DNA of 64,000 nucleotides from Mesorhizobium carmichaelinearum (lineage in GTDB: Bacteria > Pseudomonadota > Alphaproteobacteria > Rhizobiales > Rhizobiaceae): NCBI RefSeq assembly GCF_900199455.1, contig NZ_FZQR01000004.1, forward strand, positions 310,001 through 374,000. The letters are read 5' to 3'. How positions within the stretch are numbered: the first letter of the stretch is position 1; each line of letters opens with the position of its first letter. Positions 28,293 through 36,670 of the stretch are shown here, in pieces. A model generated the notes under the pieces. It made no database searches, was not told where the DNA came from, and worked only from the letters and a program-made list of their open reading frames with translations. Made by a program: the position numbers and the translations under genes.

Positions 28293-28880
28293 ATGAGCAC
28301 GACCATAGCGCCGCTGGCGCCTGAGCTCTGGCCTGATTTCGAGGACCTTTTCGGCAAGCAGGGCGCCTGCTACGGCTGCTGGTGCACGCATTTCCGACTG
28401 GCGCCGGCGGCGCGGCGCGAGAGCAGCCGCGAGCGCAACAAGGACCATATCAAGGCGCGCATCGAAGCCGGCCCGCCGCCCGGCCTGCTGGCCTTCGAGG
28501 ATGGCAAGGCGGTCGGCTGGATGCAGATCGGGCCACGCGCCGACGTGCCCGAATGGAACAACAAGGGCAGGGGCTCGGCGCCGATCGATCCCGCCGACGC
28601 TTCCGATCCGGCCGTCTGGGCGATCTCCTGCTTTTTCATCCGCGCCAAGGCGCGGGGGCGGGGTATCACCCATCGCCTCGTCGAGGGCGGCATCGATTTC
28701 GCTCGCAGCAACGGGGCACGGCTTGTCGAGGCCTGCCCGATCGACCTGTCGCGCGATTCGCGCTCGATCGGTCTGTTCGTCGGCTCGTCGGGCGTGTTCG
28801 AGAAGGCCGGTTTCGAGCGGCTTGTCGAACGCAAGGCGGGCCGGCCGCTGATGCGGCTGGTGTTGAAGCCGATTGCCTGA
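28293..28880 (+). CDS. GNAT family N-acetyltransferase
   Basis: The 195-residue protein has GGGGAGA shortly before the ATG. It contains a GNAT fold: [21 protein letters not shown] (strands before the acetyl-CoA site), [21 protein letters not shown] with the R-x-x-G-x-G/A-like CoA loop, and [16 protein letters not shown] at the end. An early Cys-rich segment [11 protein letters not shown] is typical of one GNAT subgroup. Acceptor substrate is unknown. It is divergent from dinB. Confidence 0.85.
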   Translation: MSTTIAPLAPELWPDFEDLFGKQGACYGCWCTHFRLAPAARRESSRERNKDHIKARIEAGPPPGLLAFEDGKAVGWMQIGPRADVPEWNNKGRGSAPIDPADASDPAVWAISCFFIRAKARGRGITHRLVEGGIDFARSNGARLVEACPIDLSRDSRSIGLFVGSSGVFEKAGFERLVERKAGRPLMRLVLKPIA

Positions 28881-28965
28881 CTGTCATCATCTTGCAGTTG
28901 TGATGGTATTTCCCTACCAGAAGTACGAAACGATTTTTTGCCTTTCGACCCAACGGAGAATTGCC

Positions 28966-30573
28966 GTGAACCGTATGCTGCCAGTTGCCTTTACCGCGCT
29001 TCTGTTCTGCGCGCCCGCTTTCGGCCAGACCGTCGACAACAAGGGCGCGAAGCAATTGTCCGATGACCTGTCCCGCTATGTCGGCAAACAGGCGCTCGAC
29101 AAGGGCATTCTGAAGGTTTCGGTCGAAGGCGACGCCTACAAGATCGCGTTCGATCTCCAGGCGCTTGCCGCGACCTTTCCCTCGCAGGGACAGGTGAAAT
29201 TCGACTTCGCGCCCTACGCCTTGCTGGTCAAGCCGCGCAGCGATGGGACCTGGGATGTCTCGATGGATTTTTCGCAAGGCGGATCCTTCGAGTTCAACGG
29301 ACCCGAGGGGCTGCAGAGCACGCAGTTCTCGATCAAGGATGGCAAGGGTTCCGGTGTCTATGACCCCAGTCTGGCGGCCTTCATGAGCGGCGCCAGCTCG
29401 ATGGCCGGCATGACGATTGCATCGAAGGAGGCCAAGCAGCAGATGGAGGCCAGCGCTGGCGCGGGCAGTGCGACCATTGCCGCCACCAAGGCTGCCAATG
29501 GCGGCGTCGATTTCACCACGTCGCAGAAGATTTCGAATTTCGTCGAAACGATAAAATTGAATGATCCCGAGAACGGGTTGAATTTTCCGATCACCGTGAA
29601 GTCGCCGGAATTGTCGGTGGAAGCCAGCGGCAAGGGCGTGCAGACGAGGCCGCTGCTCGACCTCTTGGCATTTGCCGTGGCCAATGAGGACGAGAAGACG
29701 CTGAAGGCAAACCAGGCACAGCTGAAGTCGCTTCTGCGCGCCGCGCTTCCGGTGTGGGAACGCATCGACGGCACCTATGGCTTCAAGGATTTCGCGGTCG
29801 ACAGCCCGATCGGCACTTTCGGGGCGACGCAGCTCAGCACCGCGTTCGGCAGCGACGGCGTTTCCCAGAGCGGCAAGGTCACCTACGGCATCAAGGCATC
29901 GGGGCTGACCGTACCGCAGCAGCTTTTGCCGAGCTGGAGCGTGGCGCTGCTGCCCACCGATATCGACCTCAACTTCGGCGGCGCCAATATCGATCTCGAC
30001 AGCATGGCGAAGAAGGCGATCGAAGCCTTTGATCTCAATCAGGATCCGCCGCTGTCGCCTGAGTTCGGCGACCAGCTCAAGGCCGACTTCCTGGCCAAGG
30101 CGCCGAAAGTCGTCATCGGCCATAGCACCGTGAAGAACAAGGATATGGAGATCGCGCTGGAAGGCGAGATGACGAGCTTCGGCCAGAAGCCCGACGCCAA
30201 TCTCACGGTCGATGTCGCCGGCTTCGACAAGATCATGGCGCATCTGCAGGAGGCGGCAAAAGCAGAGCCGGAGCTGGGGCAATACGTGCCTGTCGCCCTC
30301 ATGGCCAAGGGTTTTGCCAAGACGCTGCCGGACGGCCGGCTGGAATGGGCTGTCAGCACCAAGTCCGACGGCTCGGTCACCGTCAATGGCGTCATGCTGA
30401 AGCCCGCCGATCCGGCGGTGGACGACAGCGTCGACGATGGTGACGGCGCGGACGATAGCAGCGGCGGTGACAACGCTGGTGGCGCCAACAGTGGCGGCGG
30501 CGCTAATAGTGGCGGCGGCGCTAATAGTGGCGGCGGCGACAATGGCGGGGCAGGGGCGAAGCTGAATCCTTGA
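28966..30573 (+). CDS. Secreted protein, DUF2125-like, with Gly/Asn/Ser repeat tail
   Basis: The 535-residue product is read from a GTG start at 28966 because CGGAGA lies seven bases upstream and the signal peptide (MLPVAFTALLFCAPAFG) follows immediately. The mature region alternates amphipathic strands with no membrane segment and resembles DUF2125 proteins of rhizobia, a tentative match. The C-terminus has an acidic stretch (DDSVDDGDGADDSSGGD) followed by repeats of G-G-G-A-N-S. It stands alone, upstream of a dispersed repeat, and is probably periplasmic or outer-membrane associated. Confidence 0.6.
   Translation: MNRMLPVAFTALLFCAPAFGQTVDNKGAKQLSDDLSRYVGKQALDKGILKVSVEGDAYKIAFDLQALAATFPSQGQVKFDFAPYALLVKPRSDGTWDVSMDFSQGGSFEFNGPEGLQSTQFSIKDGKGSGVYDPSLAAFMSGASSMAGMTIASKEAKQQMEASAGAGSATIAATKAANGGVDFTTSQKISNFVETIKLNDPENGLNFPITVKSPELSVEASGKGVQTRPLLDLLAFAVANEDEKTLKANQAQLKSLLRAALPVWERIDGTYGFKDFAVDSPIGTFGATQLSTAFGSDGVSQSGKVTYGIKASGLTVPQQLLPSWSVALLPTDIDLNFGGANIDLDSMAKKAIEAFDLNQDPPLSPEFGDQLKADFLAKAPKVVIGHSTVKNKDMEIALEGEMTSFGQKPDANLTVDVAGFDKIMAHLQEAAKAEPELGQYVPVALMAKGFAKTLPDGRLEWAVSTKSDGSVTVNGVMLKPADPAVDDSVDDGDGADDSSGGDNAGGANSGGGANSGGGANSGGGDNGGAGAKLNP
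30478..30546 (+). repeat. In-frame 18-bp tandem repeat encoding GGGANS
   Basis: Two exact 18-bp units (30493-30510 and 30511-30528) are flanked by one partial unit on each side within the 3' end of the secreted-protein gene. Because the unit is a multiple of three, gain or loss of copies would change tail length without shifting frame, as in phase-variable or strain-variable surface proteins. Confidence 0.85.
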
Positions 30574-30597
30574 GGGTTCGGCTCTAGACTCTTGTTT

Positions 30598-30673
30598 TGA
30601 CGCAATTCCCAAGGGAAAGCGCTACGCGCTTTTCCCGGGAAAACCGTTTCACACTTTTCCTGGAATTGCTTTA
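30598..30673 (-). repeat. Dispersed intergenic repeat, copy 2 of 4, with nested hairpin
   Basis: On the minus strand this begins at the TAA stop of the HAD gene (TAAAGCAATTCCAGG) and ends in GGAATTGCGTC. Unlike the other copies, the apex carries an extra palindrome of about 24 bases (GGGAAAAGCGC against GCGCTTTCCC, seen on the minus strand), enlarging the predicted hairpin. Confidence 0.8.
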
Positions 30674-31324
30674 GAGCCCCAGCGCGCCCGCGATCTTCGG
30701 CGCGGCTTCGTGCCAGTCCTGGACGACGATGACATCGTCCAGAACTGCCGGCAGGAACGCCCGCAGCGAATTGTCGGCCATCAGGTGGAAAAGATTGGCG
30801 TCGGCGACCTTCTCCCGCACCGATGCCAGATTGTGCGGCTGATCGTCGACGAAGACTACCGGCCGGCCGCTCTTGCCGCGCAGCCTGGCCACGGCCGGTC
30901 CCTTGGCCATTTCGGTGGTCAGCAGCGGATAGGTGAGACTCAGCGCATCGAGATGGGCACGACGCACGGCGCGATGACGGTGCGGCATGGCTGTCAGCAA
31001 GATGATTTCCGCGCGGTCGCCAAGCCTTGCCAGCGCTTCCGCGGCGCCGTCGGTGATGCTTTGCCAATCGGCTTGCGCGTCGAAAAAATCGCCCAGGAGT
31101 GCCGTGACTTCGGGCTGTTCGATCAGCCGGCCGCTGGCCGTTTCGGCAATGTTGCCGGTCAGCCGGAAGGACGCCAGCGTCAGGCCGTAGCCGCGCGATT
31201 TCAGGAAATGCGGGAAGGGGCGGATGAATTCGAGCACGACGTCGTCGACGTCGAGCACCAGCAGCGGCCGGTCGTCGGCCGAAAGTTCCTCGATCTGGCG
31301 CGCGGTCTCCGGATCATCGCTCAT
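30671..31324 (-). CDS. HAD-superfamily hydrolase-like protein
   Basis: The 217-residue protein shows the HAD motifs: motif I LVLDVDDVVLEF (nucleophile Asp in DVDD), motif II ILLTAMPH and motif IV VVFVDDQPHNLASV. Small HAD enzymes of this size are usually phosphatases; the substrate is not evident. Its start overlaps the end of the DUF3572 gene by four bases (ATGA), so both are translated from one mRNA. The TAA stop lies at the edge of repeat copy 2. Confidence 0.82.
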   Translation of the reverse strand: MSDDPETARQIEELSADDRPLLVLDVDDVVLEFIRPFPHFLKSRGYGLTLASFRLTGNIAETASGRLIEQPEVTALLGDFFDAQADWQSITDGAAEALARLGDRAEIILLTAMPHRHRAVRRAHLDALSLTYPLLTTEMAKGPAVARLRGKSGRPVVFVDDQPHNLASVREKVADANLFHLMADNSLRAFLPAVLDDVIVVQDWHEAAPKIAGALGL

Positions 31325-31620
31325 ATGGAATGCTCATGGTTGTCGTCGCCGAGCGGCAGGGCGCGCAACGCCTTGCCGACGGCGGCGGGCGGCGTGCCGG
31401 TCTCCTCGGCAAAGCGCATCAGGGTCGGCTCGTGGGCGAGGATGAACTGCAGCACGCCGGCCAAAAAACCCGGCTCGCCGGCGGCCTTGCGGATCGAATG
31501 CGCCTCTATTCCGGTGATCGCCAGAAAGCGCGGCAACAGCTCCGGATCGGAGGCGACGAAGCCCAGCGCCTTCACGGCAAGGGTTTCCGCCTCTTCGCGC
31601 ATTGACGCCGCGTTTGCCAT
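31321..31620 (-). CDS. DUF3572 family protein
   Basis: The 99-residue small protein matches the alphaproteobacterial DUF3572 pattern: ALGFVASDPELLPRFLAITG, then AGEPGFLAGVLQFILAHEP and a helical C-terminus. Function is unknown. The ATG at 31620 has AAGG five bases upstream; a GTG one codon earlier is possible. It is divergent from divK and overlaps the HAD gene, an arrangement that places it near cell-cycle regulators, as I recall in other Rhizobiales. Confidence 0.85.
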   Translation of the reverse strand: MANAASMREEAETLAVKALGFVASDPELLPRFLAITGIEAHSIRKAAGEPGFLAGVLQFILAHEPTLMRFAEETGTPPAAVGKALRALPLGDDNHEHSI

Positions 31621-31867
31621 CACTACCTTCGGTATGTGGAATGAGTCTCTTCCGCAGTAATGGCAAGAGTTGCTTGCGGCAAGCCTTTACAGCGCGGCGC
31701 GCCGTTTGGACGCGCAGGCAGGCGAGGTGGAATTCGGGCTGCTTTGCAGCCCGAAGGTTTCCGTTTCGTCAATCATATTGCCGTATAGTGAAGCAGGGTT
31801 TGGTGCGTTCAACCAGGGGCGCATGACGGTCACCTTCGAGCGGAGGGACGGCCGGGACGGGATGTCG

Positions 31868-32239
31868 ATGCCTAAGAAGGTCATGATCGTCGAGGACAAT
31901 GAGCTCAATATGAAGCTCTTTCGGGACCTCATCGAAGCAAGCGGCTACGAGACGGTGCGCACCCGCAACGGGCTCGAGGCGCTCGACCTGGCGCGCCAGC
32001 ACCGGCCGGATCTCATCCTGATGGACATCCAACTGCCCGAAGTGTCGGGCCTGGAAGTGACCAAATGGCTAAAGGAAGACGACGATCTGCATGTCATCCC
32101 GGTCATCGCGGTGACCGCCTTCGCCATGAAGGGCGACGAGGAGCGCATCCGCCAGGGCGGCTGCGAAGCCTATATTTCGAAGCCGATCTCGGTGCCGCGT
32201 TTCATCGAAACCATCAAATCTTATCTGGGCGATGCCTGA
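31868..32239 (+). CDS. divK: Cell-cycle response regulator DivK
   Basis: The 123-residue single-domain receiver has acidic pocket residues in IVEDNE, phosphoacceptor Asp53 in [13 protein letters not shown] and the switch Thr and Lys in VTAFAMKG and YISKPIS. DivK relays phosphate from PleC/DivJ kinases to control CtrA and asymmetric division in alphaproteobacteria. GGGACGGG lies six bases before this ATG; another ATG two codons earlier is possible. It is followed 33 bases later by pleD, the standard pair. Confidence 0.95.
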   Translation: MPKKVMIVEDNELNMKLFRDLIEASGYETVRTRNGLEALDLARQHRPDLILMDIQLPEVSGLEVTKWLKEDDDLHVIPVIAVTAFAMKGDEERIRQGGCEAYISKPISVPRFIETIKSYLGDA

Positions 32240-32272
32240 TGTGCCATTCCAGCCGAGCCGGAGCCTTGTGAA

Positions 32273-33646
32273 ATGACCGCGCGGATCCTCGTCGTCGACG
32301 ACATCCCTGCCAATGTGAGGCTGCTGGAGGTTCGGCTGCTGGCCGAATATTTCGAGGTGCTGACCGCCACCAACGGGCCCGACGCGATCGAGACCTGCGA
32401 GAACGGCAAGGTCGATGTCGTGCTGCTCGACGTCATGATGCCCGACATGGACGGGTTCGAGGTCTGCCGCAGGCTGAAGAGCGATCCGGCGACGTCGCAT
32501 ATTCCGGTGGTGATGATCACCGCGCTCGACCAGGTGTCCGACCGCGTGCGCGGGCTGGAAGCCGGCGCCGACGATTTCCTGACCAAGCCGGTCAACGACC
32601 TGCAACTGATGACGCGCGTCAAGAGCCTGGTCCGGCTGAAGTCGCTGACCGACGAACTCAGGCTGCGTGCCTCGACGACGCGCAACATCGGCATCGAGGA
32701 ACTGCTCAGCCGCAATTTCGCGTCCGAGGACACGATTCCGAAAGTGCTTTTGATCGACGAGCGCAAATCGTCGGTCGAGCGCATCCAGAAAATGCTGCGC
32801 GACCGCGCCGATCTTGATGTCAACGGCGATCCGCATGCCGGGTTCTTCCAGGCGGCCGAGACATCCTATGAATGCGTGATGATCTCGACGGCCTTCGCCG
32901 ATTTCGATCCGCTGAGACTCTGCTCGCAGTTGCGCTCGCTTGACCGCACGCGTTTCGTGCCGATCATCCTCTTGGCGGAGGAGGGCGAGGAGGAGCGCAT
33001 CATCCGCGGCCTCGAACTCGGCATCAACGACTATCTGATGCGGCCGATCGACCAGCAGGAGCTGACGGCGCGGCTGCGCACCCAGGTGCGCCGCAAGCGC
33101 TACAACGACCAATTGCGCGCCAGTGTCACCCAGACCATCGAAATGGCGGTGACCGACGGCCTGACCGGACTGCACAACCGCCGCTATCTCGACAGCCATC
33201 TGCAGACGCTGTTCGACCGCGCCGTGGCGCGGCGCCGGCCGCTGTCGGTGATGATCACCGATCTCGACCGCTTCAAGTCGATCAATGACGCGCATGGCCA
33301 TGATGGCGGCGACGAGGTGCTGCGGGAATTCGCGCGGCGGCTGCGCAAGAATGTCAGGGGTATCGACCTTGCCTGCCGGTTCGGCGGCGAGGAGTTCGTC
33401 GTAGTCATGCCGGACACCGATGGCGCCGTGGCCGAGAAAGTGGCCGAACGCATCCGCGCCGAAATCGCCCAGAAGCCTTTCGCCATCGGCGCCGACGGCA
33501 AGACGATCGAGGTCACCGTCAGCGTCGGCGTGTCGTCGGTGCTGAAAGGCGTGGATACGGTGGCGGCGCTGATGAAGCGCGCCGATCTCGCGCTTTATGA
33601 AGCCAAGAGCGGCGGCCGCAACCGTGTGGTTGCGAAGGCGGCGTAG
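32273..33646 (+). CDS. pleD: Response regulator diguanylate cyclase PleD
   Basis: The 457-residue protein has two receiver domains (Asp53 in VVLLDVMMPDMDG is the phosphorylation site; the second, degenerate receiver spans about 150-270) and a C-terminal GGDEF domain with FGGEEF. The inhibitory site RGIDLACRFGGEEF retains RxxD, so feedback by cyclic-di-GMP is expected, in contrast to the cyclase at 6038. PleD localises to the stalked or old pole and drives the motile-to-sessile transition. The usual downstream gene rpmG is displaced by 10 kb. Confidence 0.96.
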   Translation: MTARILVVDDIPANVRLLEVRLLAEYFEVLTATNGPDAIETCENGKVDVVLLDVMMPDMDGFEVCRRLKSDPATSHIPVVMITALDQVSDRVRGLEAGADDFLTKPVNDLQLMTRVKSLVRLKSLTDELRLRASTTRNIGIEELLSRNFASEDTIPKVLLIDERKSSVERIQKMLRDRADLDVNGDPHAGFFQAAETSYECVMISTAFADFDPLRLCSQLRSLDRTRFVPIILLAEEGEEERIIRGLELGINDYLMRPIDQQELTARLRTQVRRKRYNDQLRASVTQTIEMAVTDGLTGLHNRRYLDSHLQTLFDRAVARRRPLSVMITDLDRFKSINDAHGHDGGDEVLREFARRLRKNVRGIDLACRFGGEEFVVVMPDTDGAVAEKVAERIRAEIAQKPFAIGADGKTIEVTVSVGVSSVLKGVDTVAALMKRADLALYEAKSGGRNRVVAKAA

Positions 33647-34158
33647 CCGCCTGCGGCCGATTGTACGGTCAATCCAACAAGGTTAGCCATTTACCTTAAT
33701 CCAAGCGATTCGCGAGCCTTGGTTAAGAAACTGTTGATTTTCATAAGCTCTTGCGCAAATGTGCAGGCCAAGACGAAGCCGGCACGAGGATACATAGCCG
33801 GCTCGATCCCTAGAAATACCCCATGATGCTCAGGTCCGCCGCATCTCCTGGGTCCGTGGGGTCGGCCGGCCGGCGCTGGCACATAGTGGCCTCCTCGTAC
33901 CGCTGCCAAACGCCGACCGGCCCCCTTCTTCCAAACACAACATCAGAACTTCGTGCCAAGGCACGAAGGACTCTGATTTTTTGCCTGCAGGCAATCCGGG
34001 CTCCCGTCTTCGATCCACGGCTGTCGGCCGTTCAAAGCGATCCGCGCAGGAGAGCACCCCTTCCATTTCGTACATATGGCGCACAAGGGGCTTGCGGCAA
34101 GACCCAGCTCCTCCCGTAAAACCCACGCAGATCAGGCGCGAAACGGGAGTGACGATTA
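33647..34158. other. 512-base gene-free region between pleD and the monooxygenase
   Basis: I see no convincing gene here. The first 90 bases contain an inverted repeat of CTTAA-C-CAAG type (about 33694-33727) after pleD. A strong hairpin followed by six T residues lies at 33944-33982. The rest is ordinary GC-rich sequence leading to the monooxygenase ATG, which has GGGAGTG just upstream. This gap probably marks the left boundary of an accessory block. Confidence 0.6.
33944..33982 (+). terminator. Rho-independent terminator not linked to a visible gene
   Basis: CTTCGTGCC and GGCACGAAG form nine perfect base pairs around an AA dinucleotide, inside an outer CAGA/TCTG match, and are followed by TTTTTT. 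On the plus strand this is a good intrinsic terminator. The nearest plus-strand gene upstream is pleD, ending 300 bases earlier, so it may end the pleD mRNA or a small RNA. Confidence 0.6.
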
Positions 34159-35625
34159 ATGATTTTTGATCATGCAGTGGTGATCGCGGGGGCTGGTCCG
34201 ACAGGATTGATGCTGGCCGGCGAACTCGCTCTGGCGGGCATCGACGTCGCCATTGTCGAGCGGCGCCCGGACCAGCAGTTAATCGGCTTGCGCGCGGGTG
34301 GCCTGCACGCACGCACCATCGAAATTCTCGATCAGCGCGGAATTGCCGACCGGTTCCTCTCGCTGGGGCAGCGCTTCCAAACCGTCGGCTTTCACATGAT
34401 CCGTTTGGATATCAGCGACTTTCCCAGCCGGCACAATTATCTGCTGGCGCTGCGGCAAAACCATATCGAACGGACATTGGCCGAGTGGATCAACGAGTTG
34501 GGGGTGCCGGTCTATCGCGGACAGGACGTCACTGACTTCACGCAGCATGATGACGGTGTCGACCTGGATCTGTCCGGCGGCCGACGGTTGAGGGCGCAAT
34601 ATCTCGTCGGCTGCGACGGAGGGCGCAGCACGATCCGCAAGGCGGCGGGCATCGAGTTCGCCGGATGGGACCCGACGATGAGCTGGATGATCGCCGAGGT
34701 CGAAATGTCTAGGGAACCGGCATTGGGCTTTCGCAGCGACGTCCACGGAATTCATGCGATAGGCAAGATCGAGGACAGCCGGGTGGGTGTCGTGCTGACC
34801 GAGAGGCAACTGACCATTGGCGGCGAACCGACGCTGGACGACCTCGGGGAGGCGCTTGTCGCTGTCTATGGCACCGATTTCGGGGCCCACAGTCCAACCT
34901 GGCTCTCCCGCTTCACCGACATGACACGGCAGGCTGCCGCTTACCGCGACAGACGTGTCCTGCTGGCCGGCGACGCCGCCCATATCCATCCTCCGATGGG
35001 CGGGCAGGGGCTCAATATCGGCGTGCAGGACGCGGTCAATCTGGGATGGAAGCTGGCCCAGGTGGTCAAGCGGACATCACCGGAAAGCCTGCTCGACAGC
35101 TATCACGCCGAGCGCTATCCGATCGCCGCTCGCGTGCTGCGCAACGCGATGGCACAGGTTGCGCTTCGTCGCATGGATGCCAGCACCAAGGCCTTGGGCG
35201 ACATCTTTACCGAGCTGCTCGGCATGGATGAGCCGCGCAAACGGATCGACGCGGAGATGTCCGGTCTGGGCATCCAGTACGACCTCGGCGAGGGACATCC
35301 ACTGCTTGGGCGGCGAATGCCCGACCTCGACCTGGCCACGGCCAACGGTCCAGTGCGGGCCTTCAGCTTGCTGCGCGACGCCCGACCGGTGCTTCTCAAC
35401 CTCGGTGAACCAGGCAGGCTGGATATGGCGCCTTGGGCGGATCGGGTCCGACAGATCGAGGCTGGATATGATGGCACCTGGGAGCTACCGGTTCTCGGGA
35501 CGGTCGCCGCGCCGGCCGCCGTGCTGATCCGGCCCGATGGCTATGTGGCCTGGGTTGGGGTCGGAACCCAACAGGGACTGACCGACGCGCTGACCACCTG
35601 GTTCGGGCCGCCTGCCGCGCGTTAG
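34159..35625 (+). CDS. FAD-dependent monooxygenase (PheA/TfdB, Rox-like)
   Basis: The 488-residue class A flavoprotein has the three signature regions: GAGPTGLMLAGELALAG (FAD ADP-binding), YLVGCDGGRSTIRKAAG (the DG motif for FAD and NADPH) and RVLLAGDAAHIHPPMGGQG (the GD motif). A C-terminal thioredoxin-like domain (about 390-485) is present. RGLHAR-like RAGGLHARTIEILDQRG resembles rifampicin monooxygenases, so an aromatic or antibiotic substrate is plausible; neither is shown by sequence. It converges with the GlxA-type regulator gene at 35635, with only 9 bases between stops. Confidence 0.85.
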   Translation: MIFDHAVVIAGAGPTGLMLAGELALAGIDVAIVERRPDQQLIGLRAGGLHARTIEILDQRGIADRFLSLGQRFQTVGFHMIRLDISDFPSRHNYLLALRQNHIERTLAEWINELGVPVYRGQDVTDFTQHDDGVDLDLSGGRRLRAQYLVGCDGGRSTIRKAAGIEFAGWDPTMSWMIAEVEMSREPALGFRSDVHGIHAIGKIEDSRVGVVLTERQLTIGGEPTLDDLGEALVAVYGTDFGAHSPTWLSRFTDMTRQAAAYRDRRVLLAGDAAHIHPPMGGQGLNIGVQDAVNLGWKLAQVVKRTSPESLLDSYHAERYPIAARVLRNAMAQVALRRMDASTKALGDIFTELLGMDEPRKRIDAEMSGLGIQYDLGEGHPLLGRRMPDLDLATANGPVRAFSLLRDARPVLLNLGEPGRLDMAPWADRVRQIEAGYDGTWELPVLGTVAAPAAVLIRPDGYVAWVGVGTQQGLTDALTTWFGPPAAR

Positions 35626-35634
35626 CGACACGCT

Positions 35635-36582
35635 TTAGAAGCGTTCGCGATAATCGCGCGGGTTTGTGCCGAGGACGCGCAGAAAGCCGCGCCGCATCGT
35701 CTCTTCCGATCCGAAGCCGCAGCGGCGGGCCGTCTGGTTGACGGCCTGGCCTCGTTCCAGCATCTGTCGCGCCGCCTCGATCCGGATCTCCTCGATCGCG
35801 CGCGCAGGTGTGCGGCCCGTTGCCTCCCGATAGTGCCTGGAGAAACTGCGCGGGCTCATATTGGCGCGCTCGGCCAGGTTCGGCAGCGAAAGGTCGCCGT
35901 CCAGATTGTCCTGAATCCAGCCATGCAGCCGGTCGAAGCGTTCGTCGCCTTGCTGCAGCTTGAGCGTCTGGCTGAACTGCGCCTGGCCACCGGGTCGTTT
36001 CAGGAAGACCACCAGCTCGCGCGCCACCGCAAGCGCCACGCGCCGGCCAAGGTCGGCCTCGACGAAGGAAAGGGCGAGATCTATGCCCGCCGTCACGCCT
36101 GCGGACGTCCAGACATTGCCGTCGCGGATGAAGATCGGGTCGGGTTCGAGGCGGACCGCTGGAAAGCGCCGCGCGAACTCGGCGCAGCGTCCCCAGTGGG
36201 TAACCGCACGCCGGCCGTCGAGCAGTCCTGCCGTCGCCAGAAGCATGGCGCCACTGCACACGGACGCTGTTCGCGTGGCGTCGCGCGAGCGGCCGATTAT
36301 CCATTGGATCAGTTCGGGATCCTCGCAGGCCGCGTTGACACCCCATCCGCCAGGCACGATCAGCGTGTCGATCCTCGACCTATGCGGCGGCAGCGCCGCG
36401 GTCTCCAGCACGAGGCCGGCGGACGTTCTGATCCGCGGGGAGGCGGCGACGACCGCGACCTCGTAGGGAGCTGGTTCACCGGCCTGCGTCCTGAAGTCGT
36501 TGGCGCTGGCGAAAACCTGAAGCGGCCCGCTGACATCGAGGAGCTGGATGTCGGGATAGGCAAGTATTTCGATATGGCGCAT
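35635..36582 (-). CDS. GlxA-type AraC regulator with DJ-1/PfpI domain
   Basis: The 315-residue regulator starts at MRHIEILAYPDIQLLDV; in-frame ATGs further upstream would enter the promoter. Residues about 1-195 are a DJ-1/PfpI domain (DTLIVPGGWG, SVCSGAMLLA) that probably senses a ligand, and about 205-315 an AraC/XylS helix-turn-helix pair (SLPNLAERANMSPRSFSRHY, FGSEETMRRGFLRVLG). It is divergent from a second DJ-1 protein at 36671, sharing an 88-base promoter, and is the likely regulator of that gene. Confidence 0.9.
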   Translation of the reverse strand: MRHIEILAYPDIQLLDVSGPLQVFASANDFRTQAGEPAPYEVAVVAASPRIRTSAGLVLETAALPPHRSRIDTLIVPGGWGVNAACEDPELIQWIIGRSRDATRTASVCSGAMLLATAGLLDGRRAVTHWGRCAEFARRFPAVRLEPDPIFIRDGNVWTSAGVTAGIDLALSFVEADLGRRVALAVARELVVFLKRPGGQAQFSQTLKLQQGDERFDRLHGWIQDNLDGDLSLPNLAERANMSPRSFSRHYREATGRTPARAIEEIRIEAARQMLERGQAVNQTARRCGFGSEETMRRGFLRVLGTNPRDYRERF

Positions 36583-36670
36583 GGCGATTTGGCTTGAAAC
36601 GAGGGGTGATTGGCGATCGTGCCAAAGCATGATGCCTTAGATTGGCTGGAGTCAACCTATGGAGAGTTCC

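Noticed and set aside
28666..30612. A 648-codon minus-strand frame opposite the secreted protein gene.
   Set aside because: Low-complexity Ala/Arg/His-rich product without motifs; the plus strand has a signal peptide, ribosome site and coherent sequence.
33723..33737. TTAA-N7-TTGA, close to the CtrA binding consensus, downstream of pleD.
   Set aside because: One mismatch from consensus and no gene start within 400 bases in a sensible direction.
33691..33909. A 72-codon minus-strand frame in the pleD-monooxygenase gap.
   Set aside because: No ribosome site, biased composition and no similarity to any family I know.
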